Shown: positions 17,043-25,620 of the stretch, one piece after another
How the letters are laid out: every line of letters begins with the position of its first letter
How positions within the stretch are numbered: the first letter of the stretch is position 1
NCBI RefSeq assembly: GCF_014084105.1
Contig: NZ_CP048289.1
Span: 186,001 to 250,000 of the forward strand
Reading direction: 5' to 3'
DNA: 64,000 nucleotides
Source of the DNA: Streptacidiphilus sp. P02-A3a
GTDB taxonomy: Bacteria > Actinomycetota > Actinomycetes > Streptomycetales > Streptomycetaceae
The notes under the pieces: generated by a model
Database searches by the model: none
What the model saw: the letters and a program-made list of their open reading frames with translations, nothing else
What the model was told of the DNA's origin: nothing
Program-made: the position numbers and the translations under genes

Positions 17043-17185
17043 CCCGGCAGGGCCGACGGCGAGTCGGTGCTCGCCGGTGCCATCCGTGGAGCCCGCGAGG
17101 AGGTGGGCGTCAGCCTGAGGGAGAGCGACCTCGCATTCGTCCACGTCGCTCACCACCGCAACCGCGAGCCGCACACGTGCCCGGG
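17043..17185 (+). pseudogene. Nudix hydrolase remnant
   Basis: About 48 codons read PGRADGESVLAGAIRGAREE followed by VGVSLRESDLAFVHVAHHRN, a Nudix box with the first Glu of REuxEE replaced by Gly. The 5' part and the C-terminal strands of a Nudix fold (~130 residues) are missing, and the open frame then runs antisense into the SDR gene. It is a gene fragment. Confidence 0.6.
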
Positions 17186-17218
17186 AGCCCGCCGCTGGAC
17201 ACTCTCGCGGAGGGCGGC

Positions 17219-17992
17219 TCATAGCCCGGAGCCGCCTGTCGCGTCGATCACGCGGCCGGTCACCCAGCGTGCGTCGTCGGAGGCGAGGAAGCCCACGATG
17301 TCAGCCACGTCCTCCGGCTGCCCGACTCGACCCAGTGCGGCCAGCGACGCCGCGTGGGCTTCGGCCTGCGGATTGCCGCGCAGCCAGCTGGCGTTGACGT
17401 CCGTGTCGATGATGCCGGGCGCCACCGAGTTCACCGTGATGCCTCGGGGACCCAGCTCCTTGGCGAGGTTGAGGGTGAAGGTGTCGAGTGCGCCCTTGGT
17501 GGCGCTGTAGGCGATGATCTCCGGCATGGCGAGGCGAGCCGCGCCGCTGGAGATGTTGATGATCCGCCCACCGTCGCGCAGCCGCGAGAGCCCTTGCTGC
17601 ACGATGAAGAACGGTGCGCGGACATTCACCGCGAAGACCTCGTCGAAGGCGTCCTCGGTCAGCGACGCCAGATCGGAGCTGCGACCGATACCGGCGTTGT
17701 TGACGATGATGTCGACGCCTCCGCCCGGCGAGTACTGGGCGATACGGGTGTCGAAGGCGGCCCACAGGGAGGCCGCGTCACCGTGCCGTCCCAGCTCCGC
17801 GTGCAGGGCGAAGGCCCGGCCGCCGTCCTCGCGGATGCGTTCGACGACCTCGTTGGCCGCCGACTCGTCGCGGGCGTAGCCGACGGCGACGGTGGCGCCG
17901 TCCCGGCCCAGACGGTGCGCGATGGCCCGACCGATGCCCCGGCCGGCACCGGTGACCAGGGCGATCTTTCCCTCACGTGTGCTTCTTCCCAT
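17219..17992 (-). CDS. SDR family oxidoreductase
   Basis: 257 residues from ATG 17992, preceded by GGGAGGGG. A classical short-chain dehydrogenase: cofactor loop TGAGRGIG near residue 13, VNNAGIG, catalytic Ser in NISSGAA and YSATK, and C-terminal TGRVIDATGGSGL. The residues after beta-2 (VGYARDESAANEV) fit NADP(H) use, as in 3-oxoacyl-ACP reductase (FabG)-like enzymes. It is divergent from a TetR regulator with an inverted repeat in the shared promoter, so it is probably that regulator's target. The substrate is unknown. Confidence 0.88.
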   Translation of the reverse strand: MGRSTREGKIALVTGAGRGIGRAIAHRLGRDGATVAVGYARDESAANEVVERIREDGGRAFALHAELGRHGDAASLWAAFDTRIAQYSPGGGVDIIVNNAGIGRSSDLASLTEDAFDEVFAVNVRAPFFIVQQGLSRLRDGGRIINISSGAARLAMPEIIAYSATKGALDTFTLNLAKELGPRGITVNSVAPGIIDTDVNASWLRGNPQAEAHAASLAALGRVGQPEDVADIVGFLASDDARWVTGRVIDATGGSGL

Positions 17993-18022
17993 GGCTGTTG
18001 ACCCCTCCCGTATTTGTTGGCT

Positions 18023-18063
18023 GATCACTCAACTATGAAGCTAGCACGCTTTCTTGAGCGGTC
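18023..18063. promoter_or_regulatory. inverted repeat in SDR/TetR divergent promoter
   Basis: GATCACTCAA (18023-18032) is mirrored by TTGAGCGGTC (18054-18063), 8 of 10 positions matching, with a 21-base AT-richer spacer. It probably binds the adjacent TetR protein. Confidence 0.5.
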
Positions 18064-18079
18064 ACTCTAAAATGGAGGG

Positions 18080-18697
18080 ATGACTGAGACACCAGCGAGG
18101 CGAGGGCGGCCGAGGACGTTCGACCGCGCCGTGGCACTGACCACCGCCACCCGACTGTTCTGGGAGCGCGGCTACGGAGCCACCTCCGTGGGCGAGCTGA
18201 CCGAGGCGATGGGCATCAGGCCCGGCAGCCTGTACGCGGCCTTCGGCGACAAGAGGTCTCTGTTCGAGGAGGTGGTGCGCGACTACGGGCGCTCGCCCGT
18301 GGGCGCCTTCGTCGGCATCGCCCTTGAGGAGGAAGCCACCGCCCACGGTGCCTTCGTGCGCATCCTGCGTGAGGCGGCCGTCACCTATTCCGACCCCACC
18401 CACCCGGCGGGCTGCCTGACGATCAGCGCGGCCACCAACGTCACCCCGCAGGACGCCGAGGTGGCGGCCTTCCTGCGCGACCTGCGCAACGCGAACCTGG
18501 CGGCTTTCGAAGCCCGCCTGCGGAGCGCGCAACGGGACGGCGAGCTCTCCGGCGCAGCCAACCCCCGGGCGCTGGCGGCGTACTTCGCCGCGGTCATCCA
18601 GGGCATGTCCCAGCGCGCCCGCGACGGGGCCGCAGCGGACGAGCTGACCGAAACCGCCGAACTGGCCCTGGTCGCCTGGCCCGGCGCACGCCCCTGA
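18080..18697 (+). CDS. TetR family regulator
   Basis: 205 residues. The N-terminal helix-turn-helix (RGRPRTFDRAVALTTATRLF, then GATSVGELTEAMGIRPGSLY) is typical of the AcrR/TetR fold, with YAAFGDKRSLF after the recognition helix. The C-terminal ligand domain has HPAGCLTISAATN. GGAGGG abuts the ATG with almost no spacer, an unusually close Shine-Dalgarno. It is divergent from the SDR gene, which it probably represses together with itself. Confidence 0.88.
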   Translation: MTETPARRGRPRTFDRAVALTTATRLFWERGYGATSVGELTEAMGIRPGSLYAAFGDKRSLFEEVVRDYGRSPVGAFVGIALEEEATAHGAFVRILREAAVTYSDPTHPAGCLTISAATNVTPQDAEVAAFLRDLRNANLAAFEARLRSAQRDGELSGAANPRALAAYFAAVIQGMSQRARDGAAADELTETAELALVAWPGARP

Positions 18698-18891
18698 TCG
18701 GGGCCCGGTCCGCGCTCGTGGGCAGCGGGCCGATGAGTTTCCGGTCGGGGAAATTCGTGTGGAACCGGTGGGCGGGGAGTGACGTCTCCTTGATTGCACA
18801 GCGCGGGCACAGCCGCGCGGGGCGTTTGGCCGGGGGGATTGTCTGACCGGCGGCGCATTCGTGTACATCTGATCAAGTGAGGGGTTCTGCC

Positions 18892-19290
18892 ATGCGTTTC
18901 TCCGCTCGTTTCACCCGTATCGCCACCGCGGGCGCCCTGGCCGTCGGGCTCGGCCTGGGCACGGCCGGGATGGCCGCCGCCGCGGTCCCCACCGCGAGCG
19001 TCCAGCGGGCCGCCGTGCACGCCTCCATCAGCGCGCACGCCAACCACTCGTCCGTGGGCGCGTGGCAGCAGGTGGTCATCTCCGGCAGCACCGCGCACCT
19101 CAAGGCCGGTACCCGGCTGACGCTTCAGCAGCTGCACGGCCGCAGCTGGGTCTCGCTCCCGGCCGTCACCACGGTCACCCGCAGCGGCGCCTTCTCGATC
19201 CGTGCCGAGCTGGGCCTGAAGGGCGCCGAGCAGCTGCGCCTCGTCGGCGGCGGTGCCGTCTCCAACACCCTCACGGTGACGGTGCGCTGA
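18892..19290 (+). CDS. small secreted protein with Ig-like fold
   Basis: 132 residues; GAGGGG precedes ATG 18892 by 7 bases. The signal peptide runs to about AAAAVPTA (residue 35). The mature part is beta-rich with alternating hydrophobics: GAWQQVVISGSTAHLKAGT, LTLQQLHGRSWVSL, TVTRSGAFSIRAEL and NTLTVTVR. This resembles a single bacterial Ig-like domain of the kind found in cell-surface or exported proteins of actinomycetes. No catalytic residues are apparent. Confidence 0.72.
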   Translation: MRFSARFTRIATAGALAVGLGLGTAGMAAAAVPTASVQRAAVHASISAHANHSSVGAWQQVVISGSTAHLKAGTRLTLQQLHGRSWVSLPAVTTVTRSGAFSIRAELGLKGAEQLRLVGGGAVSNTLTVTVR

Positions 19291-19525
19291 ACCGGTGCGG
19301 AGACAGTTCCCGCGGTTCTTTCCGCTCCGGGGCGCCAGTGGGGAAAGGCAGTGGGGATATCCGCTGGAATGGGTCCGGCGTGGTTCGGTGCGATGCGCAC
19401 GGTGCCAGGTCGGGCCCATTTCCCATGGGCGCGGAAAGAGCGGACGGCCGCCCGCGGAATGCCTTTTCCGTGCCTCGTGGTGATGTACTGTCAGGTCGGC
19501 GGCGCGGCAGGCGGTGGAGGGTGAT

Positions 19526-20221
19526 GTGGGCGGGGTCGGTCCGGGGGGAGGGCGGTGGGTCTGGTACGCCGCCTACGGGTCGAATATGTGTGCGGCGCGG
19601 ATGGCCTGCTATGTGCGCGGTGGGCGGCCGGTGGGTGGGGCGCGGGTGTATCCGGGGTGCCGGGACCGGCGGTTGCCGGAGCGGGCGGTGGGGGTGGTGC
19701 TGCCCGGGCGGCTGTACTTCGCCGGGGAGTCGGCGGTGTGGGGCGGGGGCATGGGGTTCTACGACCCGCTCGACGCTGGGTGGATGCCGGCCCGGGCGTA
19801 CCTGGTGACGGTGTCGCAGTTCGCCGACATCGCCGCCCAGGAGATGCACCGGGAGACGGGGCCCGAGCCGGGGCCCGAGACGGAGCCCGAGACGGGGCTC
19901 GATCTGCGGGCGGTACTCGCCGAGGGGCGGGCGGTGCTGGGGCCGGGGCGGTACGAGACCCTGGTCAGCCCGGGCACGCTGGCGGGGCGGCCGGTGCTGA
20001 CCTTCACCGCGTCCGGGCGCAGCGCCGGGGCCGCGCTCGCCCGCCCCTCCGCCGGGTACCTGCGGCAGCTGGCGGCGGGACTGGGGGAGGGGCAGGGCTG
20101 GGACGTGGACCGGGCCGCCGGGTACCTGGCGTCCCGGCCGGGCGCGCGCGGCGCCTGGACGGCGGCGGAGCTCGCCGCCGCCCTCCAGGGGGACGCGGGC
20201 GGCGACGGGCTCGGCTGGTGA
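19526..20221 (+). CDS. gamma-glutamylcyclotransferase-like protein
   Basis: 231 residues from GTG 19526 (GGAGGG upstream); GTG 19514 is possible. The N-terminus VWYAAYGSNM is the substrate-loop signature of the GGCT/BtrG-like fold, followed by PERAVGVVLPGRLYFAGES and MGFYDP. Some databases label homologues histone deacetylase; nothing in this sequence supports that. An acidic repeat of EPGPE/TEPETG type occurs near 115-125. The exact reaction is unknown. Confidence 0.65.
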   Translation: MGGVGPGGGRWVWYAAYGSNMCAARMACYVRGGRPVGGARVYPGCRDRRLPERAVGVVLPGRLYFAGESAVWGGGMGFYDPLDAGWMPARAYLVTVSQFADIAAQEMHRETGPEPGPETEPETGLDLRAVLAEGRAVLGPGRYETLVSPGTLAGRPVLTFTASGRSAGAALARPSAGYLRQLAAGLGEGQGWDVDRAAGYLASRPGARGAWTAAELAAALQGDAGGDGLGW

Positions 20222-20245
20222 CGTGGAGCCGCGGCGGGACGGGGG

Positions 20246-20680
20246 TCAGGCGGGGGGCGGGGGCGGGTCCTCCAGGCCGTCGATGGTCAGGTCGGACAGT
20301 TCCACCTGGTACCAGACCTGGGTGTGCTGGCCGCCGGCCCAGTTCTCGGTGAGGATCACCGTGGTGTGCCCGGCGCCGCTGCCGCCGTACTGCGTCGACC
20401 AGCTGACCGGCGTGTTCTGCGCCCGGAAGACCGGGTCGGCGTTGTGGGTCTGCTGGTACTGGTCCAGCTGCTGGTTGAGCTGGGCGGTCAGGAACTCATT
20501 GCGGACGTCGACCGGGGTCTGGTCCTGGTTCTGGCCGTTCACGGCGGTCAGGTACTGGCTGAAGAACGCGTCGACCTGAAGCTGGCCCCGGCTCGGCGGG
20601 TCGGCCTGCGCGGGGGTGGCGTAGAGGCCGCTGAGGGCGAGGAAGGAGACCGCGGCGATGGCGGTTCGTGTACGCAACAT
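20246..20680 (-). CDS. small secreted protein, SnoaL/NTF2-like in character
   Basis: 144 residues from ATG 20680. Signal peptide (RTRTAIAAVSFLALSGLYA, cleavage after AQA). The mature part begins with helix-forming LQVDAFFSQYLTAVNGQNQ and continues into beta strands (TTVILTENW, VWYQVELSDLTIDGL), ending in a PPPPPA tail. Size and pattern suggest an extracytoplasmic cone-shaped NTF2-like fold, but identity is weak. It is convergent with the cyclotransferase-like gene. Confidence 0.6.
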   Translation of the reverse strand: MLRTRTAIAAVSFLALSGLYATPAQADPPSRGQLQVDAFFSQYLTAVNGQNQDQTPVDVRNEFLTAQLNQQLDQYQQTHNADPVFRAQNTPVSWSTQYGGSGAGHTTVILTENWAGGQHTQVWYQVELSDLTIDGLEDPPPPPA

Positions 20681-20778
20681 GGGCCCAGTCTGTCCCGCTC
20701 CGGTGACGATCCGTGGCAGGCTCGCCACGCTCGGTGCGGCTGCGGTATTCGGTGGGGGTCGAGAAGAGTGTGAGCTAC

Positions 20779-20803
20779 AGTTACTTGCTGGGAACAAGCA
20801 ACT
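20779..20803. promoter_or_regulatory. inverted repeat upstream of MarR gene
   Basis: AGTTACTTG (20779-20787) and CAAGCAACT (20795-20803) match at 8 of 9 positions around a 7-base centre, about 20 bases before the MarR start. It is a typical position for MarR autoregulation. Confidence 0.55.
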
Positions 20804-20823
20804 GAGTAGAGGGGGTCGCGGCG

Positions 20824-21375
20824 ATGTCCGAGCCGGAGCCCGCAGGGCCCGCCGAAGCACCGGCGGAGGCGGTGGAGGCCGCGGTCGCGGCCACCGCCAT
20901 GGGTGACGAGATGACGCGGTTCATCCGGCTGGTCAACGCGACCAAGCACCGGTTGCGGGACGTCCCGGGCGGCGGCGACCGGATCCTGCTCGGGCGGCTG
21001 GTGCACGAGGGCCCGCGCCGGGCCACCGACCTGGCCGCCGAGACCTTCCTCGACCTCTCGACGGTCAGCCGCCAGGTCAAGTGCCTGATCGACCGGGGCC
21101 TGGTCGAGCGCAGGCCCGATCCGGAGGACCGCCGGGGCGCCCTGCTGTCGGCCACCGACGCCGGGGCCGAGGCGTACCAGCACCACCGGAGCCAGCGCAA
21201 CGAGCACCTGGCCCGGATCTTCGACGCCTGGCCGCCGGAGGACCGCCACCAGCTGGTCCGACTGTTCGGGCGCTTCAACGACGACCTGGCAGAGCACTAC
21301 CACCAGCTGTTCGACGGGCATCCGGGGGCCATCCCCTCGTCGGCGGCAGCTGCACAGCAAGGAGACGACGAGTGA
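20824..21375 (+). CDS. MarR family regulator
   Basis: 183 residues. An Ala/Glu-rich N-terminal stretch precedes the winged helix (about 55-150): ATDLAAETFLDLSTVSRQVKCL is the helix-turn-helix and RRPDPEDRRGALLSATDAG the wing. GAGGGGG precedes ATG 20824. The stop overlaps the GTG start of the exporter gene, so the two are co-translated. The regulator probably responds to a drug or aromatic compound that the exporter removes. Confidence 0.88.
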   Translation: MSEPEPAGPAEAPAEAVEAAVAATAMGDEMTRFIRLVNATKHRLRDVPGGGDRILLGRLVHEGPRRATDLAAETFLDLSTVSRQVKCLIDRGLVERRPDPEDRRGALLSATDAGAEAYQHHRSQRNEHLARIFDAWPPEDRHQLVRLFGRFNDDLAEHYHQLFDGHPGAIPSSAAAAQQGDDE

Positions 21376-23096
21376 GCGGCACGTCCACGGCACCACCCAT
21401 ATCAACCTCTGCCGGTTTGAGCCACCGGCAGATCCTGACCATCCTCAGCGGCCTGATGATGGGTATGTTCCTGGCCTCGCTCGACCAGACCATCGTCAGT
21501 ACCGCGATCCGCACCATCTCCGACGACCTGCACGGGCTGAGCGAGCAGGCCTGGGCGACGACCGCCTACCTGATCACCTCGACCATCTCGACGCCGCTCT
21601 ACGGCAAGCTGTCCGACCTCTACGGACGCAAGCCCTTCTTCCTCGCGGCGATCACCATCTTCATCACCGGCTCGGCCGCCTGCACCTTCTCCACCTCGAT
21701 GATCGAGCTGGCCGCGTTCCGCGCGTTCCAGGGCATCGGCGCCGGTGGGCTGATGTCGCTGGCGCTGGCGATCATCGGTGACATCGTGCCGCCGCGCGAG
21801 CGGGCCAAGTACCAGGGCTACATCCTCGCGGTGTTCGCCACCTCCAGCGTCCTCGGGCCGCTCGTCGGCGGCTTCCTGGCCGGGCAGAACACCATCCTCG
21901 GCATCGCCGGCTGGCGCTGGGTGTTCCTGGTGAACGTCCCGATCGGCGTCGTCGCGCTGTTCGTCGTGGCCAAGGTGCTGAACGTGCCGCACAACCGCCG
22001 CGAGCACCGGATCGACTGGTGGGGCGCGGTCACCATCGCCGTCGGCGTGGTCCCGCTGTTGCTGGTGGCCGAGCAGGGTCAGAGCTGGGGTTGGACCTCG
22101 CTCCGGTCACTGGCCTGCTTCGCGATCGGCATCATCGGGGTGATCGCCTGGATCCTGATCGAGCGGCGGATGGGCGACGACGCGCTGATCCCGATGCGGC
22201 TGTTCGGCAACAAGGTCTTCAGCCGCACCAGCCTGCTGTCGGTGCTGGTCGGCGCGGGCATGTTCGGCGGGATGCTGATGATCCCGCAGTACCTGCAGAT
22301 CGTGAAGGGCGCCAGCCCGACCAAGTCGGGGCTGCTGATGCTGCCGCTGATGCTCGGCATGATGACGGCGTCGATCGCCACCGGGCAGCTGATCGCCCGC
22401 ACCGGACGCTACAAGATCTTCCCGATGATCGGCACCGCGCTGATGACGATCGCCATGGTGCTGTTCCAGCTGGAGGTCCAGTGGAACACGCCGCTGCTGG
22501 AGACCATGGCGTACATGCTGCTGCTCGGCGTCGGACTGGGCTTCACCATGCAGACGCTGACGCTGGCGGTGCAGAACGCCGTCCCGGCGCGGGACATGGG
22601 CGTGGCCACGGCCTCGGCCACCTTCTTCCGGCAGCTGGGCGCGACCGCCGGTACCGCGATCTTCCTGTCGGTGCTGTTCAGCAACGTCGGCAGCAAGATC
22701 CAGTCGGCGTTCACCAGCGCCGCGAAGACCCCCGCGTTCCAGGCGGCGGTGCACGACCCGAGCGTGATGGCGAACCCGGCCAACCAGCCGGTGGTGGAGA
22801 TGCTGAAGCACCCGGGCGCGAGCGGCGGCGGCTCGACGGCGGTGCTCAACGACTCGTCCTTCATCCAGAAGCTGACCGGCGTCTTCGCGGATCCGTTCAA
22901 GCAGGGCTTCGCGGACTCCATGCACACGGTCTTCATGCTCGGCGGGATCGTCACCGCCGTGGCCTTCGTCCTGGTGTTCTTCATCAAGGAGGTGCCGCTG
23001 CGCAAGGTCTCGGCGATGCAGGCCCGGGCGCAGGACGCGGCGGCCAAGGAGGAGCGGGTCGAGGCCGCGTGGGTTCCGGAGGAGCCCAGTATCTGA
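21372..23096 (+). CDS. MDR-type MFS exporter (DHA2, EmrB/QacA family)
   Basis: 574 residues from GTG 21372, overlapping the MarR stop by 4 bases. About 14 transmembrane helices. Motifs include LDQTIVSTAIRTI (motif D1), GKLSDLYGRKP (motif A) and an antiporter motif C-like VLGPLVGGFLAG. The long loop between the last two helices (about 440-520) is typical of DHA2 members. It should export toxic small molecules in exchange for protons. Control by the coupled MarR is likely. Confidence 0.92.
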   Translation: MSGTSTAPPISTSAGLSHRQILTILSGLMMGMFLASLDQTIVSTAIRTISDDLHGLSEQAWATTAYLITSTISTPLYGKLSDLYGRKPFFLAAITIFITGSAACTFSTSMIELAAFRAFQGIGAGGLMSLALAIIGDIVPPRERAKYQGYILAVFATSSVLGPLVGGFLAGQNTILGIAGWRWVFLVNVPIGVVALFVVAKVLNVPHNRREHRIDWWGAVTIAVGVVPLLLVAEQGQSWGWTSLRSLACFAIGIIGVIAWILIERRMGDDALIPMRLFGNKVFSRTSLLSVLVGAGMFGGMLMIPQYLQIVKGASPTKSGLLMLPLMLGMMTASIATGQLIARTGRYKIFPMIGTALMTIAMVLFQLEVQWNTPLLETMAYMLLLGVGLGFTMQTLTLAVQNAVPARDMGVATASATFFRQLGATAGTAIFLSVLFSNVGSKIQSAFTSAAKTPAFQAAVHDPSVMANPANQPVVEMLKHPGASGGGSTAVLNDSSFIQKLTGVFADPFKQGFADSMHTVFMLGGIVTAVAFVLVFFIKEVPLRKVSAMQARAQDAAAKEERVEAAWVPEEPSI

Positions 23097-23125
23097 GAGA
23101 CCCGGATTCCGGATTCGAACACCAA

Positions 23126-23158
23126 CCAATGGCCCTGCACCCCCAGCAGGGCCATTGG
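23126..23158 (+). terminator. 13-bp perfect hairpin after exporter gene
   Basis: CCAATGGCCCTGC pairs with 23146-23158 across a 7-base loop. No T-tract. Confidence 0.65.
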
Positions 23159-23229
23159 CATGTTCGAACGCGGTGCTGGGATGGTGTTGCCGCGCCGGTC
23201 CGGGCGCTTGAGAGTCTGGAGAGAACATC

Positions 23230-23664
23230 GTGAAAGGTTTCCGCAGTTTCCTGCTGCGTGGGAACGTCGTCGACCTCGCCGTCGGTATCGTCGTCGGTGC
23301 GGCCTTCACTGCCGTCGTCAACGGCTTCGTCAAGGACTTCCTGACCCCGATCATCGGGCTGCTCGGCGGGGGCACGAGCAACTTCAGCACCGGCTCCTTC
23401 AAGGTCCATGGCCAGACCTTCAACTACGGCGACTTCATCGGCGACGCGATCAGTTTCGTCATGGTCGCCGCCGTGGTCTACTTCTGCGTGGTGCTGCCGA
23501 TCAACACCCTGCACGCGCGCTTCATGCCGAAGCAGGAGCCGCTGGCCAGCACCAAGGACTGCCCCGAGTGCCTGAGCGAGGTGCCGATCGCGGCCACCCG
23601 CTGCGCCTTCTGCACGGTGGAGCTGGCGCCCCGGCAGGGCGTGCCGCAGCAGGTCGGTTCCTGA
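23230..23664 (+). CDS. mscL: large-conductance mechanosensitive channel with zinc-ribbon tail
   Basis: 144 residues from GTG 23230. MscL core: FRSFLLRGNVVDLAVGIVVGAAF (TM1, gate), an extracellular loop and SFVMVAAVVYFCVVLPIN (TM2). The C-terminal cytoplasmic tail carries two CxxC pairs (CPEC...CAFC), which would bind zinc, replacing the usual plain helix. The channel opens at high membrane tension to release solutes on osmotic downshock. The zinc-ribbon tail may be a redox or metal sensor or an assembly clamp. Confidence 0.92.
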   Translation: MKGFRSFLLRGNVVDLAVGIVVGAAFTAVVNGFVKDFLTPIIGLLGGGTSNFSTGSFKVHGQTFNYGDFIGDAISFVMVAAVVYFCVVLPINTLHARFMPKQEPLASTKDCPECLSEVPIAATRCAFCTVELAPRQGVPQQVGS

Positions 23665-23665
23665 A

Positions 23666-23740
23666 GTCAGCCGGTCAGCGGTCAGCCGGTCAGCCGGTCA
23701 ATGAGTCAGCCGGTCAGCCAGCCAGCCGGTCAGCCGGTCA
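23666..23740 (+). repeat. imperfect TCAGCCGG tandem repeat
   Basis: About nine copies of an 8-base unit (GTCAGCCG) between the MscL and kinase-like gene stops. They show slippage-type variation. Confidence 0.6.
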
Positions 23741-24370
23741 GTCGACGACCAGTGCCGGGCGGCGCGGGTCGTCGGCGCGGACGACCAGGTCGGCGGCCTC
23801 GGCTGGGCGGGCCTCGTCCTGGTAGCGGGCGAAGGCGGGCAGCGTCCACTGCTGCTCGGCGGGGGTCCGCCGGGCCAGCGCGGCCGGGCTGAGGTGCAGG
23901 TGGACGGTCAGGTCCAGCGGGAACCAGCGGCCGAGCAGCAGCGGCCCGTCCAGCACCAGGACCCCGCCGGGCGGCAGCGCCACCGGCGCGGTCCGCAGCG
24001 CGCGGTCCGCCCGCGCGTCCCGGAGCGCGGGCAGGACCAGGCCGCTGCCGCCGGGCTCCAGCGGGTCGAAGACCTCGCGGAACAGGGCATTGGCGTCCAG
24101 CCAGCCGTCGTAGTAGGCGTCCGGGTCCTGGTGGCCGTACTCCAGCCGCAGCGAGGCGGGGCGCAGGAACGAGTCCGCGCTGATCCGCAGCGCTGGGCGG
24201 CCGAGCAGGCGCAGCCGCTCGGCCACGGCGTCGGCGAGCTCCGCTGGGTGCGCGGCGGGGGCGCCGTCCACGGCCAGCCGCAGTCGTCCGCCCTCGGGCG
24301 CGGGCAGCCGGGCGGCCCGCTCGGTGACGGTGTCGGCAAGCGCCTCGAAGCTGAGCGGGCGGACCTGCAC
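23738..24370 (-). CDS. uridine kinase-like protein lacking the P-loop
   Basis: 210 residues. The overall pattern follows the uridine kinase/NK family: an initial strand LRLAVDGAP, RISADSFLRPASL, a tyrosine-rich DPDAYYDGWLD, VLVLDGPLLLGRWF and a C-terminal lid region TPAEQQWTLPAFARYQDE. The Walker A GxxxxGK(S/T) that should follow AVDG is replaced by APAAHPAELAD, without Gly-Lys-Ser/Thr. ATP-dependent phosphorylation is therefore doubtful. It may bind nucleosides without catalysis or use a different phosphoryl chemistry. Confidence 0.65.
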   Translation of the reverse strand: MQVRPLSFEALADTVTERAARLPAPEGGRLRLAVDGAPAAHPAELADAVAERLRLLGRPALRISADSFLRPASLRLEYGHQDPDAYYDGWLDANALFREVFDPLEPGGSGLVLPALRDARADRALRTAPVALPPGGVLVLDGPLLLGRWFPLDLTVHLHLSPAALARRTPAEQQWTLPAFARYQDEARPAEAADLVVRADDPRRPALVVD

Positions 24371-24590
24371 GGGCGGGGCTCCTGGTTGCTGACGTCCGGC
24401 CCCGGCCGGGGCGCGCGCCGGGCGGCTGCTCGGCGGCGACGGGCGGGGGCCGGACCTCGGGACGGGCGGTGACGGGGACGCTCAGGATGCCAGGACCCTG
24501 AGGGTCCGGACAGCCCGGTCACCCGCCGAGACGTCGGCCGACCGGGCGAAGCGGGGCGGCGGCCGACCGGGCGAAGCGGGCCGCCGGGCG

Positions 24591-25544
24591 TCAGGCGGAG
24601 GCGGCGGTGAGCTGGGCCAGCTCGGCGTCGGTGAGCTTCAGCTCGGCCAGGGCGACCAGGGCCGGCAGCTGCTCGACGGTACGGGCGCTGGCGATCGGCG
24701 CGGCGACCGTCGGCTGGGCGGCCAGCCAGGCCAGGGCCACGGTGGCGACCTCGGCGTCGTGGTTCGCGGCGACGCTGTCCAGGGCCTCCAGCACCTTGAG
24801 TCCGCGCTCGGTCTCCAGGTGCTTGCCCGCGCCCTGGGCCCGGGGGCTGTCCACGGCCGGGCCGCCCGGCCGGTACTTGCCGGTGAGGAAGCCCGCCGCC
24901 AGTCCGTAGTAGGGGACGGCGGACAGCCCGAAGCGGGTGGCCACCTCGGCCAGTTCACCCTCGTAGGTGTCCCGGGAGACCAGGTTGTACTGCGGTTGCA
25001 GCGCGACGTACGCGGCCAGCCCCTCGCGCTGGGCGAACTCCAGCGAGGCGGTCAGCCGGGCCGGGGAGATGTTGGACGCGGCGACCTGGCGCACCTTGCC
25101 CGCGCGGACCAGTGCGTCCAGCGCGGTGACGATCTCCTCGACCGGCGTGCTCTCGTCGTCGAAGTGGGTGTAGAGCAGGTCGATCCGGTCGGTGCCGAGG
25201 CGGCGCAGCGACTCCTCGGTGGCGGCGGCGATGGTGGCCGCCTTCAGGCCCTTGTACTCGGGGTGCGCGCCGACCTTGGTGGCGACCACCACGGCGTCGC
25301 GGTTGCCGCGCGCGGCGAGCCACCGGCCGAGGACGGTCTCCGACTCACCGCCCTTGTTGCCCGGCGCCCAGGCGGAGTAGACGTCGGCGGTGTCGACGAA
25401 GTTGCCGCCGGCCGCCGTGAAGGCGTCGAGCACGGTGAAGGAGGTGGCCTCGTCGGCGGTCCAGCCGAAGACGTTGCCGCCGAGGGCGAGCGGGAAGACG
25501 GTGAGGTCGCTGGAGCCCAGGCGGGACTCGGGGGAGGAGGTCAT
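24591..25544 (-). CDS. aldo/keto reductase
   Basis: 317 residues from ATG 25544. A (beta/alpha)8 NADPH-dependent oxidoreductase: RLGSSDLTVFPLALGGNVFG, FVDTADVYSAW with catalytic Asp/Tyr, RDAVVVATKVG with the Lys, and DLLYTHFDDE with the His. The C-terminal cofactor region APIASARTVEQL is typical. It reduces aldehydes or sugars; the substrate is unknown. It is divergent from the glucarate operon, so a role in sugar-acid metabolism is possible. Confidence 0.9.
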   Translation of the reverse strand: MTSSPESRLGSSDLTVFPLALGGNVFGWTADEATSFTVLDAFTAAGGNFVDTADVYSAWAPGNKGGESETVLGRWLAARGNRDAVVVATKVGAHPEYKGLKAATIAAATEESLRRLGTDRIDLLYTHFDDESTPVEEIVTALDALVRAGKVRQVAASNISPARLTASLEFAQREGLAAYVALQPQYNLVSRDTYEGELAEVATRFGLSAVPYYGLAAGFLTGKYRPGGPAVDSPRAQGAGKHLETERGLKVLEALDSVAANHDAEVATVALAWLAAQPTVAAPIASARTVEQLPALVALAELKLTDAELAQLTAASA

Positions 25545-25620
25545 GATCCAGACCAACAGCGGAGGGCGGGGAGGTATTTCCGGCGCGGCCGGGGAGGGGG
25601 GTCTCCCCTGATCAGCAAAG

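Noticed and set aside
19526..20221. Histone deacetylase label
   Set aside because: No deacetylase His/Asp zinc motifs; the YGSNM start matches the gamma-glutamylcyclotransferase fold.
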